Source: G963668435 sp963668435
GTDB lineage: Bacteria; Latescibacterota; Latescibacteria; Latescibacterales; Latescibacteraceae
Length of the DNA: 64,000 bases
Direction of reading: 5' to 3'
Assembly (NCBI GenBank): GCA_963668435.2
Contig: CAXXSC010000005.1
Span: forward strand, 186,001 to 250,000
Both the position numbers and the translations under genes were made by a program. Positions 9,514 to 18,275 of the stretch are shown one piece after another (within the stretch, counting starts at the first letter, position 1; each line of letters opens with the position of its first letter). The notes below the pieces were generated by a model. The model was given only the letters and a program-made list of their open reading frames with translations. It was not told the origin of the DNA and did no database searches.

Positions 9514-9542
9514 TTGACAGCCCGCCCTTGTTGTGGTATATT
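9514..9542 (+). promoter_or_regulatory. Sigma-70 promoter of the Rrf2-ferredoxin-hcp unit
   Basis: A consensus TTGACA (9514-9519) is followed after exactly 17 bases by TATATT (9537-9542). It lies just after the HDOD stop and 30 bases before the regulator start. Confidence 0.85.
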
Positions 9543-9550
9543 GGTACCAC
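9533..9550. promoter_or_regulatory. Dyad over the -10 box: candidate Rrf2 operator
   Basis: GTGGTA (9533-9538) and TACCAC (9545-9550) form a perfect 6-bp inverted repeat with a 6-bp spacer. The inner TGGTACCA is itself palindromic. The dyad covers the -10 element, so a protein bound here would block RNA polymerase. Autoregulation by the adjacent Rrf2 protein is inferred. Confidence 0.55.
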
Positions 9551-9573
9551 TATACTTTTTAATGGAGGTCAAT

Positions 9574-9987
9574 GTGTCAGGTTTCTTTAAAATCACCGAA
9601 GCCACCGTGCTTGCCATTCATGCCATGATGTACACGGCACGTCATGGCGACAGGCTGGTATCGACTCGTGAAATTGCCGAATTTCATTCAATCTCTGAAA
9701 ACCATCTCGCAAAGGTCATGCAGAGGCTGGTCCATGCCGGTTTCATCAAATCGACACGGGGGCCGAAAGGCGGATTTTCTCTTGCGAAAGAGCCGGACGA
9801 GGTTACGCTTACCGAGTTGTACGAGCTGTTCGAAGGCCCGTTCTCGTCATCCACATGTCTTATCGGCAATCCGGTCTGCGACGGAAAAAGCTGTATTTTC
9901 GGCACTCTTCTCGAAGATATCAACACAATGGTCATTAACTACATGAACAAAACGCGCCTGTCTGCTGTGCTGAAAAACAGCGATTAA
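9574..9987 (+). CDS. Rrf2-family iron-sulfur transcriptional regulator
   Basis: I choose the GTG at 9574 because GGAGGT lies 4-5 bases before it; the in-frame ATG at 9562 overlaps that ribosome site. The 137-residue protein has the Rrf2 winged helix (SENHLAKVMQRLVHAGFI, then RGPKGGF). Three cysteines at 95, 102 and 107 (C-X6-C-X4-C) match the Fe-S-binding trio of IscR and NsrR. It probably senses nitric oxide or redox state through a cluster. It sits directly before a ferredoxin and hcp, whose products handle reactive nitrogen species, so an NsrR-like job is likely. The inverted repeat over its own promoter suggests autoregulation. Confidence 0.88.
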   Translation: MSGFFKITEATVLAIHAMMYTARHGDRLVSTREIAEFHSISENHLAKVMQRLVHAGFIKSTRGPKGGFSLAKEPDEVTLTELYELFEGPFSSSTCLIGNPVCDGKSCIFGTLLEDINTMVINYMNKTRLSAVLKNSD

Positions 9988-10033
9988 CTGCTCTGTTCAC
10001 ATTCGGCATCATACGATGCGGAGGAAACTGGAA

Positions 10034-10765
10034 ATGAAGCGGAATATAATAAAGATCGACGAAGACAAATGCACCGGTTGCGGCCTGTGTGTCACGGGCT
10101 GTGCAGAGGGTGCGCTTAAGATTATCGACGGCAAGGCAAAACTTGTAAGCGAGGTCTATTGCGACGGTCTTGGTGCCTGTATTGGTGAATGCCCGGAGGG
10201 TGCGCTCACTATCGAGGAGCGGGAGGCCGAGGCTTTCGATGAAAAAGCGGTCGAAGCCAAACTTGCTCAAAACACAGCCGGAAAAACCGAAGAAAAGCCG
10301 GTTTTCCAATGCTGTCCCGGTTCAGCCATGCGCACACTTAATGATACCGAGGAAGAAAGCGCCGGGGATTACGATGGTGATGATCGCCCGTCAAAGCTCA
10401 GAACATGGCCGGTCCAGCTCAAGCTTGTACCACCTCAGGCACCGTTTTTCAAGAACGCCGACATACTTGTCTGCGCCGACTGCGTGCCGTTTGCGGTAGC
10501 GGATTTCCACGAGCGCTATATCTCGGGACGGGCCGTAGTTGTCGGCTGCCCCAAGCTCGATGATCTCGAGAAGTACCGTTCAAAACTGGCCGCCATATTC
10601 GCCGAGGCCCAGCCGAAGAGTATAACGGTGCTGCGCATGGAGGTCCCCTGCTGCGCAGGCATTGCAGGTGCGGTTGTCGAGGCCCGTGACAAGACAATGC
10701 CGAATATGCCTGTCGCCATGCACACAATCAGCATCAATGGCGACATTAGCCGCCAGAACGTGTAA
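10034..10765 (+). CDS. 4Fe-4S ferredoxin-type partner of hybrid-cluster protein
   Basis: The start at 10034 follows GGAGGAAA; an ATG at 10016 overlaps that site. The 243-residue protein begins with a classic cluster motif (Cys13, 16, 19, 23) and a second, modified one with Cys43, 49 and 53 (CDGLGACIGECP). After a linker with Cys93-Cys94, the C-terminal 140 residues contain ADCVPFA, VGCPKLDD and RMEVPCC, a conserved Cys-rich arrangement of the ferredoxin family found beside hcp in anaerobes. It probably supplies electrons to Hcp in place of the Hcr reductase of enterobacteria. The role comes from gene context; cluster number is inferred from cysteines. Confidence 0.85.
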   Translation: MKRNIIKIDEDKCTGCGLCVTGCAEGALKIIDGKAKLVSEVYCDGLGACIGECPEGALTIEEREAEAFDEKAVEAKLAQNTAGKTEEKPVFQCCPGSAMRTLNDTEEESAGDYDGDDRPSKLRTWPVQLKLVPPQAPFFKNADILVCADCVPFAVADFHERYISGRAVVVGCPKLDDLEKYRSKLAAIFAEAQPKSITVLRMEVPCCAGIAGAVVEARDKTMPNMPVAMHTISINGDISRQNV

Positions 10766-10841
10766 CAGACGACTGAAATGTTCTCAGAGAATCCTTTTAC
10801 ATATAAAAGCTCACAATCCCATCAAGAGAAGGAGCAGCAAC

Positions 10842-12500
10842 ATGTCTGAGATGTTTTGTTACCAGTGCGAACAGACCGCGAACGGCAAAGGCTGCACAAG
10901 TTTCGGTGTTTGCGGCAAGGATCCCAACACTGCCGCACTTCAGGATCTCCTCATTCACGCCCTGAAAGGGATTTCCCAGTACGCGGTTGCGGCAAGGAAA
11001 ATCGGTGTCCGTGACAAAGCAGTCAACAGTTTCACGACTATAGGGCTCTTTTCAACACTCACCAATGTCAATTTCGATCCCGACCGTCTCAAAGAACTTC
11101 TCACCAATGCCGCCCGGCAGCGCGACAAAATGAAAAAGTTCTACGAGGACGCCTGTGCAAAAAATGGCATAGAGCCCGAAACACCCACCGGTCCCGCGGA
11201 ATGGCAGCCTGCCGACAGCATCGAGGACCTTGTCGTCCAGGGCTATGGTGTCAATATCAAGTCCCGTATTGACAGCAGCGGTGAGGACCTCGCCGGACTT
11301 CAGGAACTCCTAACTTACGGCCTCAAGGGCCTTGCCGCCTATGCGCATCATGCCGAAGTGCTTGGCAGTGAAAACGATGAAGTTTACGATTTTATTCATG
11401 ACGCGCTGGCAATGCTGGCCATTGGCACTGCGGATGTCAACGAACTGGTCGCCATGAACCTCAAATGCGGCGAGGTCAATGTGACTGTTATGGCCATGCT
11501 CGATGCCGCACATACTGGCCGTTTCGGCCATCCTGAGCCGACCTCTGTCAGGATAGAGCCGCTCAAGGGAAAGGCCATTCTCGTTTCCGGCCATGACCTC
11601 TACGATCTCGAGGAACTTCTGAAGCAAACCGAGGACAAGGGTATCAACATCTACACCCACGGCGAGATGCTTCCCGCCCACGGTTACCCGGCGCTCAAGA
11701 AATATACTCATCTCGCCGGCAACTACGGCGGCGCCTGGCAGGACCAGAGAGATGAGTTCGATGCCTTTCCCGGCGCCATCCTCATGACTACGAATTGCAT
11801 TCAGAAACCGAAAGACAGCTACAAAGGCCGCATTTTCACTGCCGGTACTGTTGGCTGGCCCGGTATCTCCCACATCGAGAACAGGAATTTCGCACCGGTT
11901 ATCGAGGCTGCTCTTGCCGAGAATGGTTTCGCTGAGGATGGCTCAGACAAAACGATCATGGTCGGTTTCGCCCACAATACTGTTCTCAGTGTCGCCGACA
12001 AGGTGATCGAGGGTGTCAAGAGCGGTGCAATCCGTCATTTCTTCCTTATCGGTGGCTGTGATGGCGCGAAAAGCGGGCGTAACTACTACACCGATCTTGC
12101 CCAGGCTGTTCCCGACGACTGCCTGATTTTGACGCTTGCCTGCGGGAAATACCGTTTCAACAAGCTTGAGTTCGGTGATATCGGCGGTATACCTCGCCTT
12201 CTCGATATCGGCCAGTGCAATGATGCTTATTCCGCGGTGAAGATAGCGCTGGCGCTTGCCGATGCGTTCGAAACGGATGTCAACAGCCTGCCGCTTTCAC
12301 TGGTGCTGTCGTGGTACGAACAGAAAGCGGTGGTAATCCTGCTCTCACTCCTGCACCTCGGCATCAAGGGCATAAGGCTCGGACCGAGCCTCCCCGCGTT
12401 CGTATCACCCAATGTACTGAACGTGCTGGTCGAGAATTTCGATATTAAGCCGATCACCACGGTGGAAGAGGATCTCGCAGCCATTCTGCCTCCTGCCTGA
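10842..12500 (+). CDS. hcp: Hybrid-cluster protein (hydroxylamine/NO reductase)
   Basis: The true start is the ATG at 10842 preceded by AAGGAG, giving 552 residues; upstream in-frame sequence belongs to the ferredoxin gene region. The N-terminal cysteines 6, 9, 18 and 24 (C-X2-C-X8-C-X5-C) have the spacing of the class I enzymes of anaerobes, which bind a [4Fe-4S] cluster. Later motifs such as TTNCIQKP, GGCDGAK and LACGKYRFN supply ligands of the hybrid Fe-S-O cluster. Hcp reduces hydroxylamine in vitro and NO in vivo. It completes the regulator-ferredoxin-Hcp unit. The short gap before it contains the palindrome TTCTCAGAGAA at 10781, of unknown meaning. Confidence 0.95.
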   Translation: MSEMFCYQCEQTANGKGCTSFGVCGKDPNTAALQDLLIHALKGISQYAVAARKIGVRDKAVNSFTTIGLFSTLTNVNFDPDRLKELLTNAARQRDKMKKFYEDACAKNGIEPETPTGPAEWQPADSIEDLVVQGYGVNIKSRIDSSGEDLAGLQELLTYGLKGLAAYAHHAEVLGSENDEVYDFIHDALAMLAIGTADVNELVAMNLKCGEVNVTVMAMLDAAHTGRFGHPEPTSVRIEPLKGKAILVSGHDLYDLEELLKQTEDKGINIYTHGEMLPAHGYPALKKYTHLAGNYGGAWQDQRDEFDAFPGAILMTTNCIQKPKDSYKGRIFTAGTVGWPGISHIENRNFAPVIEAALAENGFAEDGSDKTIMVGFAHNTVLSVADKVIEGVKSGAIRHFFLIGGCDGAKSGRNYYTDLAQAVPDDCLILTLACGKYRFNKLEFGDIGGIPRLLDIGQCNDAYSAVKIALALADAFETDVNSLPLSLVLSWYEQKAVVILLSLLHLGIKGIRLGPSLPAFVSPNVLNVLVENFDIKPITTVEEDLAAILPPA

Positions 12501-12522
12501 TACCCTGTCCGACCCAATAATG

Positions 12523-12561
12523 AAAGACGCGACCGTTTCCTGCGGCCGCGTCTTTTTTTTT
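12523..12561 (+). terminator. Intrinsic terminator after hcp
   Basis: AAAGACGCG pairs with CGCGTCTTT, extended by a CCG/CGG helix, and is followed by a run of T. It closes the Rrf2-ferredoxin-hcp unit. Confidence 0.92.
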
Positions 12562-12587
12562 ACAAATTCTTTGCTCCCGCCCCTCTC

Positions 12588-12615
12588 TTGACATATTATG
12601 CGTATAGTGTGATAG
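12588..12615 (+). promoter_or_regulatory. Candidate promoter of the heparinase-like gene
   Basis: TTGACA at 12588-12593 is followed after 16 bases by a weak -10, TGATAG (12610-12615). Confidence 0.45.
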
Positions 12616-12646
12616 AGCCAGCGCCGTCAACCGGAAAGGGACAGAA

Positions 12647-14698
12647 ATGAGCTCGAAACTGATTTTCGGTATTGCCGCTATAATGATTTTGAATGTGCTT
12701 TCCGCCGCTGCGGATATCGGCGCCGAAGATGTCGAGGCGGCACTTGCAGACGATCTCGTCCACCCCTACCTCTATTTCAGTCCAGCGGAAAAATCCGCCA
12801 TTCTCGCCCGCATCGAAAACGATCCCGAGGCCGGAGACATCTACCATCGCGAACTGGCCGAGGCCAACCGTCTCATCCACAGCCCTGTGGAAAAAGAAGC
12901 GCCTCAACGTCACACAAACGCACGTTTCGAGGCCGACTACGCTTACGAGGCTTTCCTTATGCGGCTTGCTGAGGCGTCATACCGTCTGGCCTTTGTATAC
13001 CAGATCAACGGTGACAGGCGCTATGCTGAAAAAGCGTTCGAGTTCGCCGATGTTCTCTGTGACCAGCCCACATGGATACACAGCGTTCATGAGTTCCCGG
13101 ACATATACGATCGTGTCTGGCCCATGGGCTCGAAGGACGATCACGCGGCGTTCGGCTACAGCCAGCATGCCGACCATTACGTTTTTCGCATGGCCGCCGT
13201 CTATGACTGGCTCTATGACGCACTCACGAAACGTCAGCGCGACAGGATAAGGGGCGCCCTGCTCGAAAAAGCCATACTCCGGGTACGCGGCAATTATGAA
13301 TATCACTGGTGGGCAGCCGCCTACCGCTGTAACTGGTGCGCAGTCTGCAACGCGAGCCTTGGCGTTGCAGCAATCGCCCTTCTGACCGAGGACCCGAACC
13401 TTGTCGATGTCATCGCGGAATCGTACAACCGTATCGGCAGAACTCTCGACGAGATCAAAAGCGGCGGTTGGCAGGAGGGGCTCGGCTACCTCAATTATAC
13501 CATCCGAACCTCGCTCACATTCGCCGAAACGCTCAAGCGTGCGACCGGCGGGAAACTTGATCTGTATCAGCACCCGCGTTTCGATGATGCTGTCGACACA
13601 TTTCTTTACTGCCAGTTTCCGCCGGGTAAATCAGTACATTTCGGCGACTCGGGCGGCGGTAAAACCGGCTCCTACGGGATGTTCAACACACTCATGCTCG
13701 AACGCAACAACTGCCAAGCCGCATGGCTCAGAAAACATCTCGGTTTCGACAGCCCCGCGCATTTCATGGATATCGTCAGGCCGAAATCGACAATCTCCTC
13801 CTCACTGCCCAAATCGCCATCAAGGCTTTTTTCCTCGGTCAACTGGGCAATCATGCGATCGGATTTCAGTGATACCGATTCATTCTGTATCGCCGCAAAA
13901 TGCGGGATGAACGACGATCCACATCATGGACATCTCGACTGCGGACACCTGAGCCTCTACTGGCGCGGCTGTGAATTCCTCTCCGACAACGGCAGCGCAG
14001 GCTACGACAAGGCATATTTCGATGAGGCACGATGGGACTATCCGCTCGCGACAACCGGTGGTCATAACTGTGTCATGGTCAATGGTGAGGCGCAGGAAAT
14101 TTGCAAGCGCAAAAATACGGCGTGGGATATGCGCTATGGTGGCGAAATTGTCGAGTTCAGACCGGGCCGCGACCTTGATTATATTCTCATGGATCCCACA
14201 AAAGCCTATCCCGGCAACGAGTTACATCACTGGCACCGCCACATCGTGCTCGACAAACCCGATCTGGCGTTTATTCTCGACGAAGTCTCGGCTGCGCCTG
14301 ATGCAGAGATCGAAGTCCGTTTCCATTCGGCAGCCCAGCAAGAGTGTCGCGATTCATTCGTGCTGCTCGACAACAATGGAGACCAGATGGTTTTCTGTGC
14401 GCTTGCCAGCGATTTGTTCGCAGTGAGAGAGGGCCGCCACACGGTGCTCATGGCACAGCGGAACGCGAAAATGAGAGAAGTGCCCTATTTCGGTGTCGTC
14501 TCGGACAAAGGCCTTAAAAACAGGTTGTTTGCAGCCATTGTCACACCTGTTAAGTCGCTTGAGCAAGCGGAACAAATCAGCGCCAGCCTGAATCTTGCCT
14601 TGTCGGGTGATGCCGTGACAGTTGAATGCTCAATTGGCGGAGAACAACGCGAGTATTCATTCACAAGGAAGGGCAACCATCTCAGCCTGGCGCCTTAA
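12647..14698 (+). CDS. Secreted heparinase II/III-like protein
   Basis: The 683-residue protein has an N-terminal signal peptide ending near residue 24. A helical (alpha/alpha) toroid-like half rich in Trp and Tyr follows, then a C-terminal beta half with the heparinase II/III signature around residues 420-480 (HHGHLDCGHLSLY, FLSDNGSAGY, GGHNCVMVNG). Such lyases cleave uronic-acid-containing polysaccharides in the periplasm or outside the cell. It stands alone between terminators, so it is a single-gene unit. The substrate cannot be told from sequence; alginate, heparin-like and other uronan lyases share this fold. A second family member is at 36809. Confidence 0.8.
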   Translation: MSSKLIFGIAAIMILNVLSAAADIGAEDVEAALADDLVHPYLYFSPAEKSAILARIENDPEAGDIYHRELAEANRLIHSPVEKEAPQRHTNARFEADYAYEAFLMRLAEASYRLAFVYQINGDRRYAEKAFEFADVLCDQPTWIHSVHEFPDIYDRVWPMGSKDDHAAFGYSQHADHYVFRMAAVYDWLYDALTKRQRDRIRGALLEKAILRVRGNYEYHWWAAAYRCNWCAVCNASLGVAAIALLTEDPNLVDVIAESYNRIGRTLDEIKSGGWQEGLGYLNYTIRTSLTFAETLKRATGGKLDLYQHPRFDDAVDTFLYCQFPPGKSVHFGDSGGGKTGSYGMFNTLMLERNNCQAAWLRKHLGFDSPAHFMDIVRPKSTISSSLPKSPSRLFSSVNWAIMRSDFSDTDSFCIAAKCGMNDDPHHGHLDCGHLSLYWRGCEFLSDNGSAGYDKAYFDEARWDYPLATTGGHNCVMVNGEAQEICKRKNTAWDMRYGGEIVEFRPGRDLDYILMDPTKAYPGNELHHWHRHIVLDKPDLAFILDEVSAAPDAEIEVRFHSAAQQECRDSFVLLDNNGDQMVFCALASDLFAVREGRHTVLMAQRNAKMREVPYFGVVSDKGLKNRLFAAIVTPVKSLEQAEQISASLNLALSGDAVTVECSIGGEQREYSFTRKGNHLSLAP

Positions 14699-14700
14699 AT

Positions 14701-14730
14701 AAAAAAAGGCGTCCCAAACGGAACGCCTTC
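14701..14730 (-). terminator. Terminator between convergent genes
   Basis: AAGGCGT (14706-14712) pairs with AACGCCTT (14722-14729). Read on the minus strand it is followed by a long T-run, so it ends the ABC/DUF4340 unit. Confidence 0.8.
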
Positions 14731-14752
14731 TCGTATATCTCTCTTATTTTTC

Positions 14753-15694
14753 TCAATCGCCGCTTTCGCCAGGCATCAGTTTTTCATAATTGATGGCAAG
14801 CTGCTCGCCCCGGTACCGGTAGAAACGGAATACCTCGCCGCCCTCCTCGGTTCTCACAAGGTAACGGCCCGCATCCTGCTCGCCCGGGCTCCAGATCTCA
14901 AACGTCTCAGTGTCGCCGTTGCGAACTTTGAACGTAACTTTCGTGTCCGGGCTGGACTGCGATGCGCGGGGAATATCTTTTTCATCGGCGAAAGCATCGC
15001 AACGAAGCGAGGCAATCAGGTTGATGTAGGCACTGACTTTCTGCTGGTCAACAGGCATTTCCTTGCCGTTGTCGCGGAAAGTCCAGACGGAATCGGGAAG
15101 TGACAGTGTCCGTTTCAGGCCCTTTGATTCGGCAGTTACCTCGACAACATCCGCAGGATTGTAACTGTACAGCCCCTTGTCGCGCCAGTCGTTCAAAGAG
15201 CGTTTCACGACAGACGAGAACATGCCCCGCCAGAGAAACACCTCGTCAGAATCGGCTTCGCGGACATACGTATGGTTGAAATCGGTCGAGCTCTTGCCGA
15301 CGATGACATCGACAATAAGCTCATCACCGCTATAGGCCTTGAATGCGATACCCGAGGCATCATCCAGTTCATACTGCGCATGGGATTCCGCACGTTCCGA
15401 AACGACACCGTCATTCACAATGTTGTACAGAGAATTCAGGGTCAGTTCCATTGTTTTCAGGGCGACATTATATTCAAGCGGTTCTGTGATTTGCCACACG
15501 CCGCTCACGCGCTTGATAACGATTTTACCGATTGTCGGACTTATTGTCTCGATATGGTCGATATCGGGGCGGTCGCCGGGAAACAACGGCTCCGCGCCTT
15601 TCGTTTTCTCGCGGGGGTTCATCGATGTCGCAAGAAATATAGCTACAAGAACAAGGAAAACGGCACCGAAATAGAGCGGTGTTTTGTTCTTCAT
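14753..15694 (-). CDS. DUF4340 domain membrane-anchored protein
   Basis: The start at 15694 follows GGGAGGAG; in-frame sequence further upstream is not supported. The 313-residue protein has one N-terminal membrane helix (FGAVFLVLVAIFLATS), then a repeated beta-rich fold with the DUF4340 pattern: DIDHIETISP, VWQITEPLEY, IVGKSSTDFN and VFLWRG. Most of it would lie outside the membrane. DUF4340 genes commonly follow a GldA/GldF/GldG-like ABC system, exactly as here. The function is unknown; an accessory or load-bearing role for the transporter is a guess. Confidence 0.8.
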   Translation of the reverse strand: MKNKTPLYFGAVFLVLVAIFLATSMNPREKTKGAEPLFPGDRPDIDHIETISPTIGKIVIKRVSGVWQITEPLEYNVALKTMELTLNSLYNIVNDGVVSERAESHAQYELDDASGIAFKAYSGDELIVDVIVGKSSTDFNHTYVREADSDEVFLWRGMFSSVVKRSLNDWRDKGLYSYNPADVVEVTAESKGLKRTLSLPDSVWTFRDNGKEMPVDQQKVSAYINLIASLRCDAFADEKDIPRASQSSPDTKVTFKVRNGDTETFEIWSPGEQDAGRYLVRTEEGGEVFRFYRYRGEQLAINYEKLMPGESGD

Positions 15695-15905
15695 TGATTT
15701 CTCCTCCCGTTTCCGGATAGGGCGCTTGCCCCTTTGTATTTCCGATGTGATCGTCGAATTATATCCATAAACATCGTAATGCGTGTGCTGCCTTGACACG
15801 ATCACATATTACTATCTAATGACAGGCTCAGTCTACAGGCAGGAAAACGCGGCAGGTTGACAGCTGCCATTCGGCCCTGTCAACAGCCATCTGCCAGCAA
15901 GCATC

Positions 15906-17546
15906 TTACCCGTTATTTGCCTTTTCCATAAGCGCCTTGTTTTTCGAACGGCGAATCTGCCACAGAACGATGCCAAGGGCAATAATCAGGGCTACCGGCC
16001 CAATACGGTTGATCCATTTAGTAATGCTTCTGACGATCTCCGGCGGAGCCTCCCCATTCCATGTCAGCGGCTGCATCTTGATCTGCTTCGAACGGATGGA
16101 GATAAGATCCTCCGACTGTAGGAGCCAGTCGGCACAGTTCTGCATGAATACCAGCGCGCCGGGGCTGGAAACATACTCGTCCAGCGCCATGTTACCGTCG
16201 CCGACCAGAAGCAGCCTGTTTTCGGCCTCTGCCTTTTCAACGAACTCACCGGTGTAATCTCCGAACTGCGGCGCGGCATTTTGCTGGCCTTCCGCAGGAG
16301 GAAGCGGCTGTTTCGGCGGACCGGACTCGACGTAATGAGAGGAGAACGTTCCGCGAACGATAGCCGCAACCGGGATGGATTTCTCACCAAGGTCACGCGG
16401 CGTGAACTGCTGCTGCGGATTCAGGAAAATCTGAGGACCGGAACGGCGACCCGAATGCTCCGAGGTATAGAGAAGCGACTCGACATCATAGCCCTTGAGC
16501 GCGGCAAGTGTAGTGTCGACGGACGAGGGGAAGAAGGTCGCAACGTACTGGAGCTGACGGGTGATGCTGTTTTCCTTGTTCATATTTCTGATAATCGGCA
16601 GGAACGGATAGCGGATCGACATCGGAATTCTGAACAGTCCCTGCTGTGTCTGGACCTGCACCATATTCGACTGCGCGTCGATAAGGAGGTCCTCACCGAG
16701 CCCGAGACCATAGCTGTTGAGGAAACCGTTTACATTGAGATTATACGGTATCGCCTGCTGTGAACCACGCATATCGGCACTATAGGAGTTCATGAACATA
16801 CCTACTTTGCCGCCCTTGATGATAAACTGGTCAAGATTGAAAAGTTGCCAGTCCGTGAAAGGCTGACGCGGTGCGACAACAAAGAGACCGTCAAAGACTG
16901 TGTTGTCTATTGGCTCGTCGAGACCGACCGGCCTGATATCGTACATGCGGCCGAGCGCTTCGTAGAGCTGCTGTATCTGAGCCTGTGACTGCTGAGTGCC
17001 GGTGGAAGTGATACCGAGCACAGGCTGGTTGGCGTTGGTCAGACGATAGATCAGACTCGTGATTTCATATTCCAGATTGGCGATGCTTGTAACCGAGGGA
17101 ATAACCTCCTGCTTGTCGCCGTAACGGAAGACAACGCCCATATAAACCAGCACTGTCTCGCGCTTGTCCTTGGAAATGGCATCCACCTGCATAGGCGGAA
17201 TCTGGAAACTCCGGGCCTCTTCCTGCAATTTCTCCTGACTGCCCGGATCGACAAATTCGTACTCGAGATGGCCGTGTGAGAAGGCGCGGTAGTCCTCGAG
17301 CATGTCACGCAGATAACGGCGGACATCGCCGAACTGGCCGGGAAGGTTTTCGGAAAAATAAGCTTTAATGAGAAGCTTGTCATCAATATCACCGACAACA
17401 TTTTTCGAGGCGTCCGAAAGAGAATACATCTTCGAACTTGTCAGGTCGGCACGCATAAAAAACCTGATGCCGATGAGGTTCACCATGACAAGGATGCCGA
17501 GCATAAACGCGATGTTGATTACCGATGCACTATTAATCTTTTTCAA
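15906..17546 (-). CDS. GldG-like ABC transporter auxiliary protein
   Basis: The 546-residue protein starts at a TTG with AAGGAGGG seven bases upstream. A membrane helix near residues 10-30 is followed by a large extracytoplasmic region with the ABC_transp_aux pattern (YSLSDASKNVVGDI, VFRYGDKQEVIP, GLFVVAPRQPFTDW) and a C-terminal helix (GPVALIIALGIVLWQI). This layout matches GldG, which in Bacteroidetes works with GldA and GldF. It lies 13 bases after the permease gene. In non-gliding bacteria the substrate of such systems is not known, so I do not assign gliding. Confidence 0.82.
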   Translation of the reverse strand: MKKINSASVINIAFMLGILVMVNLIGIRFFMRADLTSSKMYSLSDASKNVVGDIDDKLLIKAYFSENLPGQFGDVRRYLRDMLEDYRAFSHGHLEYEFVDPGSQEKLQEEARSFQIPPMQVDAISKDKRETVLVYMGVVFRYGDKQEVIPSVTSIANLEYEITSLIYRLTNANQPVLGITSTGTQQSQAQIQQLYEALGRMYDIRPVGLDEPIDNTVFDGLFVVAPRQPFTDWQLFNLDQFIIKGGKVGMFMNSYSADMRGSQQAIPYNLNVNGFLNSYGLGLGEDLLIDAQSNMVQVQTQQGLFRIPMSIRYPFLPIIRNMNKENSITRQLQYVATFFPSSVDTTLAALKGYDVESLLYTSEHSGRRSGPQIFLNPQQQFTPRDLGEKSIPVAAIVRGTFSSHYVESGPPKQPLPPAEGQQNAAPQFGDYTGEFVEKAEAENRLLLVGDGNMALDEYVSSPGALVFMQNCADWLLQSEDLISIRSKQIKMQPLTWNGEAPPEIVRSITKWINRIGPVALIIALGIVLWQIRRSKNKALMEKANNG

Positions 17547-17559
17547 GGCTCAGCCCTCC

Positions 17560-18270
17560 TTAATTCCATTTACGGCTCTCGAGTGAGAGCTTCGCCAGTG
17601 AAAGCATGAAAACGACAAGTGACAGATAATAGACAATATCGCGGGAATCGAGCACGCCGCGGCTGATATTGTTGAAATGATAATCTATGCTCATGTACTG
17701 AAGGAACGGCACCATTGGGGGCGGTATCAGCACAAGGAACTTATTGATAAGCCAGAGCGCGAAAATGATGAGAAACGCGATAATGAACGATACCACCTGG
17801 TTGCCCGAAATGGTCGAGGCAAATATGCCGACTGCCACATAGGAGGCTCCCATGAGCACGAGACCGATATAACTGGTCAGCAGCATGCCTAGGTCAGGCT
17901 CGCCCAGGACCATGATTGTCATGGCATAGGGAAGTGTAAATACAATGGCAGTGACAAGCAGCCCCAGACCGGCAAGGAACTTGCCGAGCACGATCTCCGC
18001 ATCACTGATCGGCATGGTGAGCAGAAGCTCTATTGTCCCGCTTTTATGCTCCTCGCTCAAAAGGCGCATGGTGACCGCCGGAACGAAGAACAGGAAAATA
18101 AACGGGATGAATCCGAAAACACCGCGCATCGACGAATCGTTCGCGATGAACATCTCGCTGGTGAAAATCCAGCCCGTGATCAACAGGAAAACCGTGATCA
18201 CGATATAGGCGACCGGTGAAAAGAAAAATGAGAACATTTCCCGGCGGAATATCGGCAGTACTTTTTTCAT
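17560..18270 (-). CDS. ABC-2 type permease, GldF-like
   Basis: The 236-residue integral membrane protein has six hydrophobic helices and the ABC-2 N-terminal pattern IFRREMFSFFFSPVAYIV, with HKSGTIELLLTMPIS at residues about 73-87. It would form the channel dimer for the ATPase encoded just upstream. Its ribosome site GGGAGGTT lies inside the last codons of the ATPase gene, five bases apart, so the genes are coupled. Family and pairing are firm; the cargo is unknown. Confidence 0.87.
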   Translation of the reverse strand: MKKVLPIFRREMFSFFFSPVAYIVITVFLLITGWIFTSEMFIANDSSMRGVFGFIPFIFLFFVPAVTMRLLSEEHKSGTIELLLTMPISDAEIVLGKFLAGLGLLVTAIVFTLPYAMTIMVLGEPDLGMLLTSYIGLVLMGASYVAVGIFASTISGNQVVSFIIAFLIIFALWLINKFLVLIPPPMVPFLQYMSIDYHFNNISRGVLDSRDIVYYLSLVVFMLSLAKLSLESRKWN

Positions 18271-18275
18271 CTATC

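Noticed and set aside
10662..10841. Longer hcp start upstream of 10842
   Set aside because: The upstream in-frame sequence overlaps the ferredoxin gene; the ATG at 10842 has AAGGAG and begins with the conserved Cys motif.
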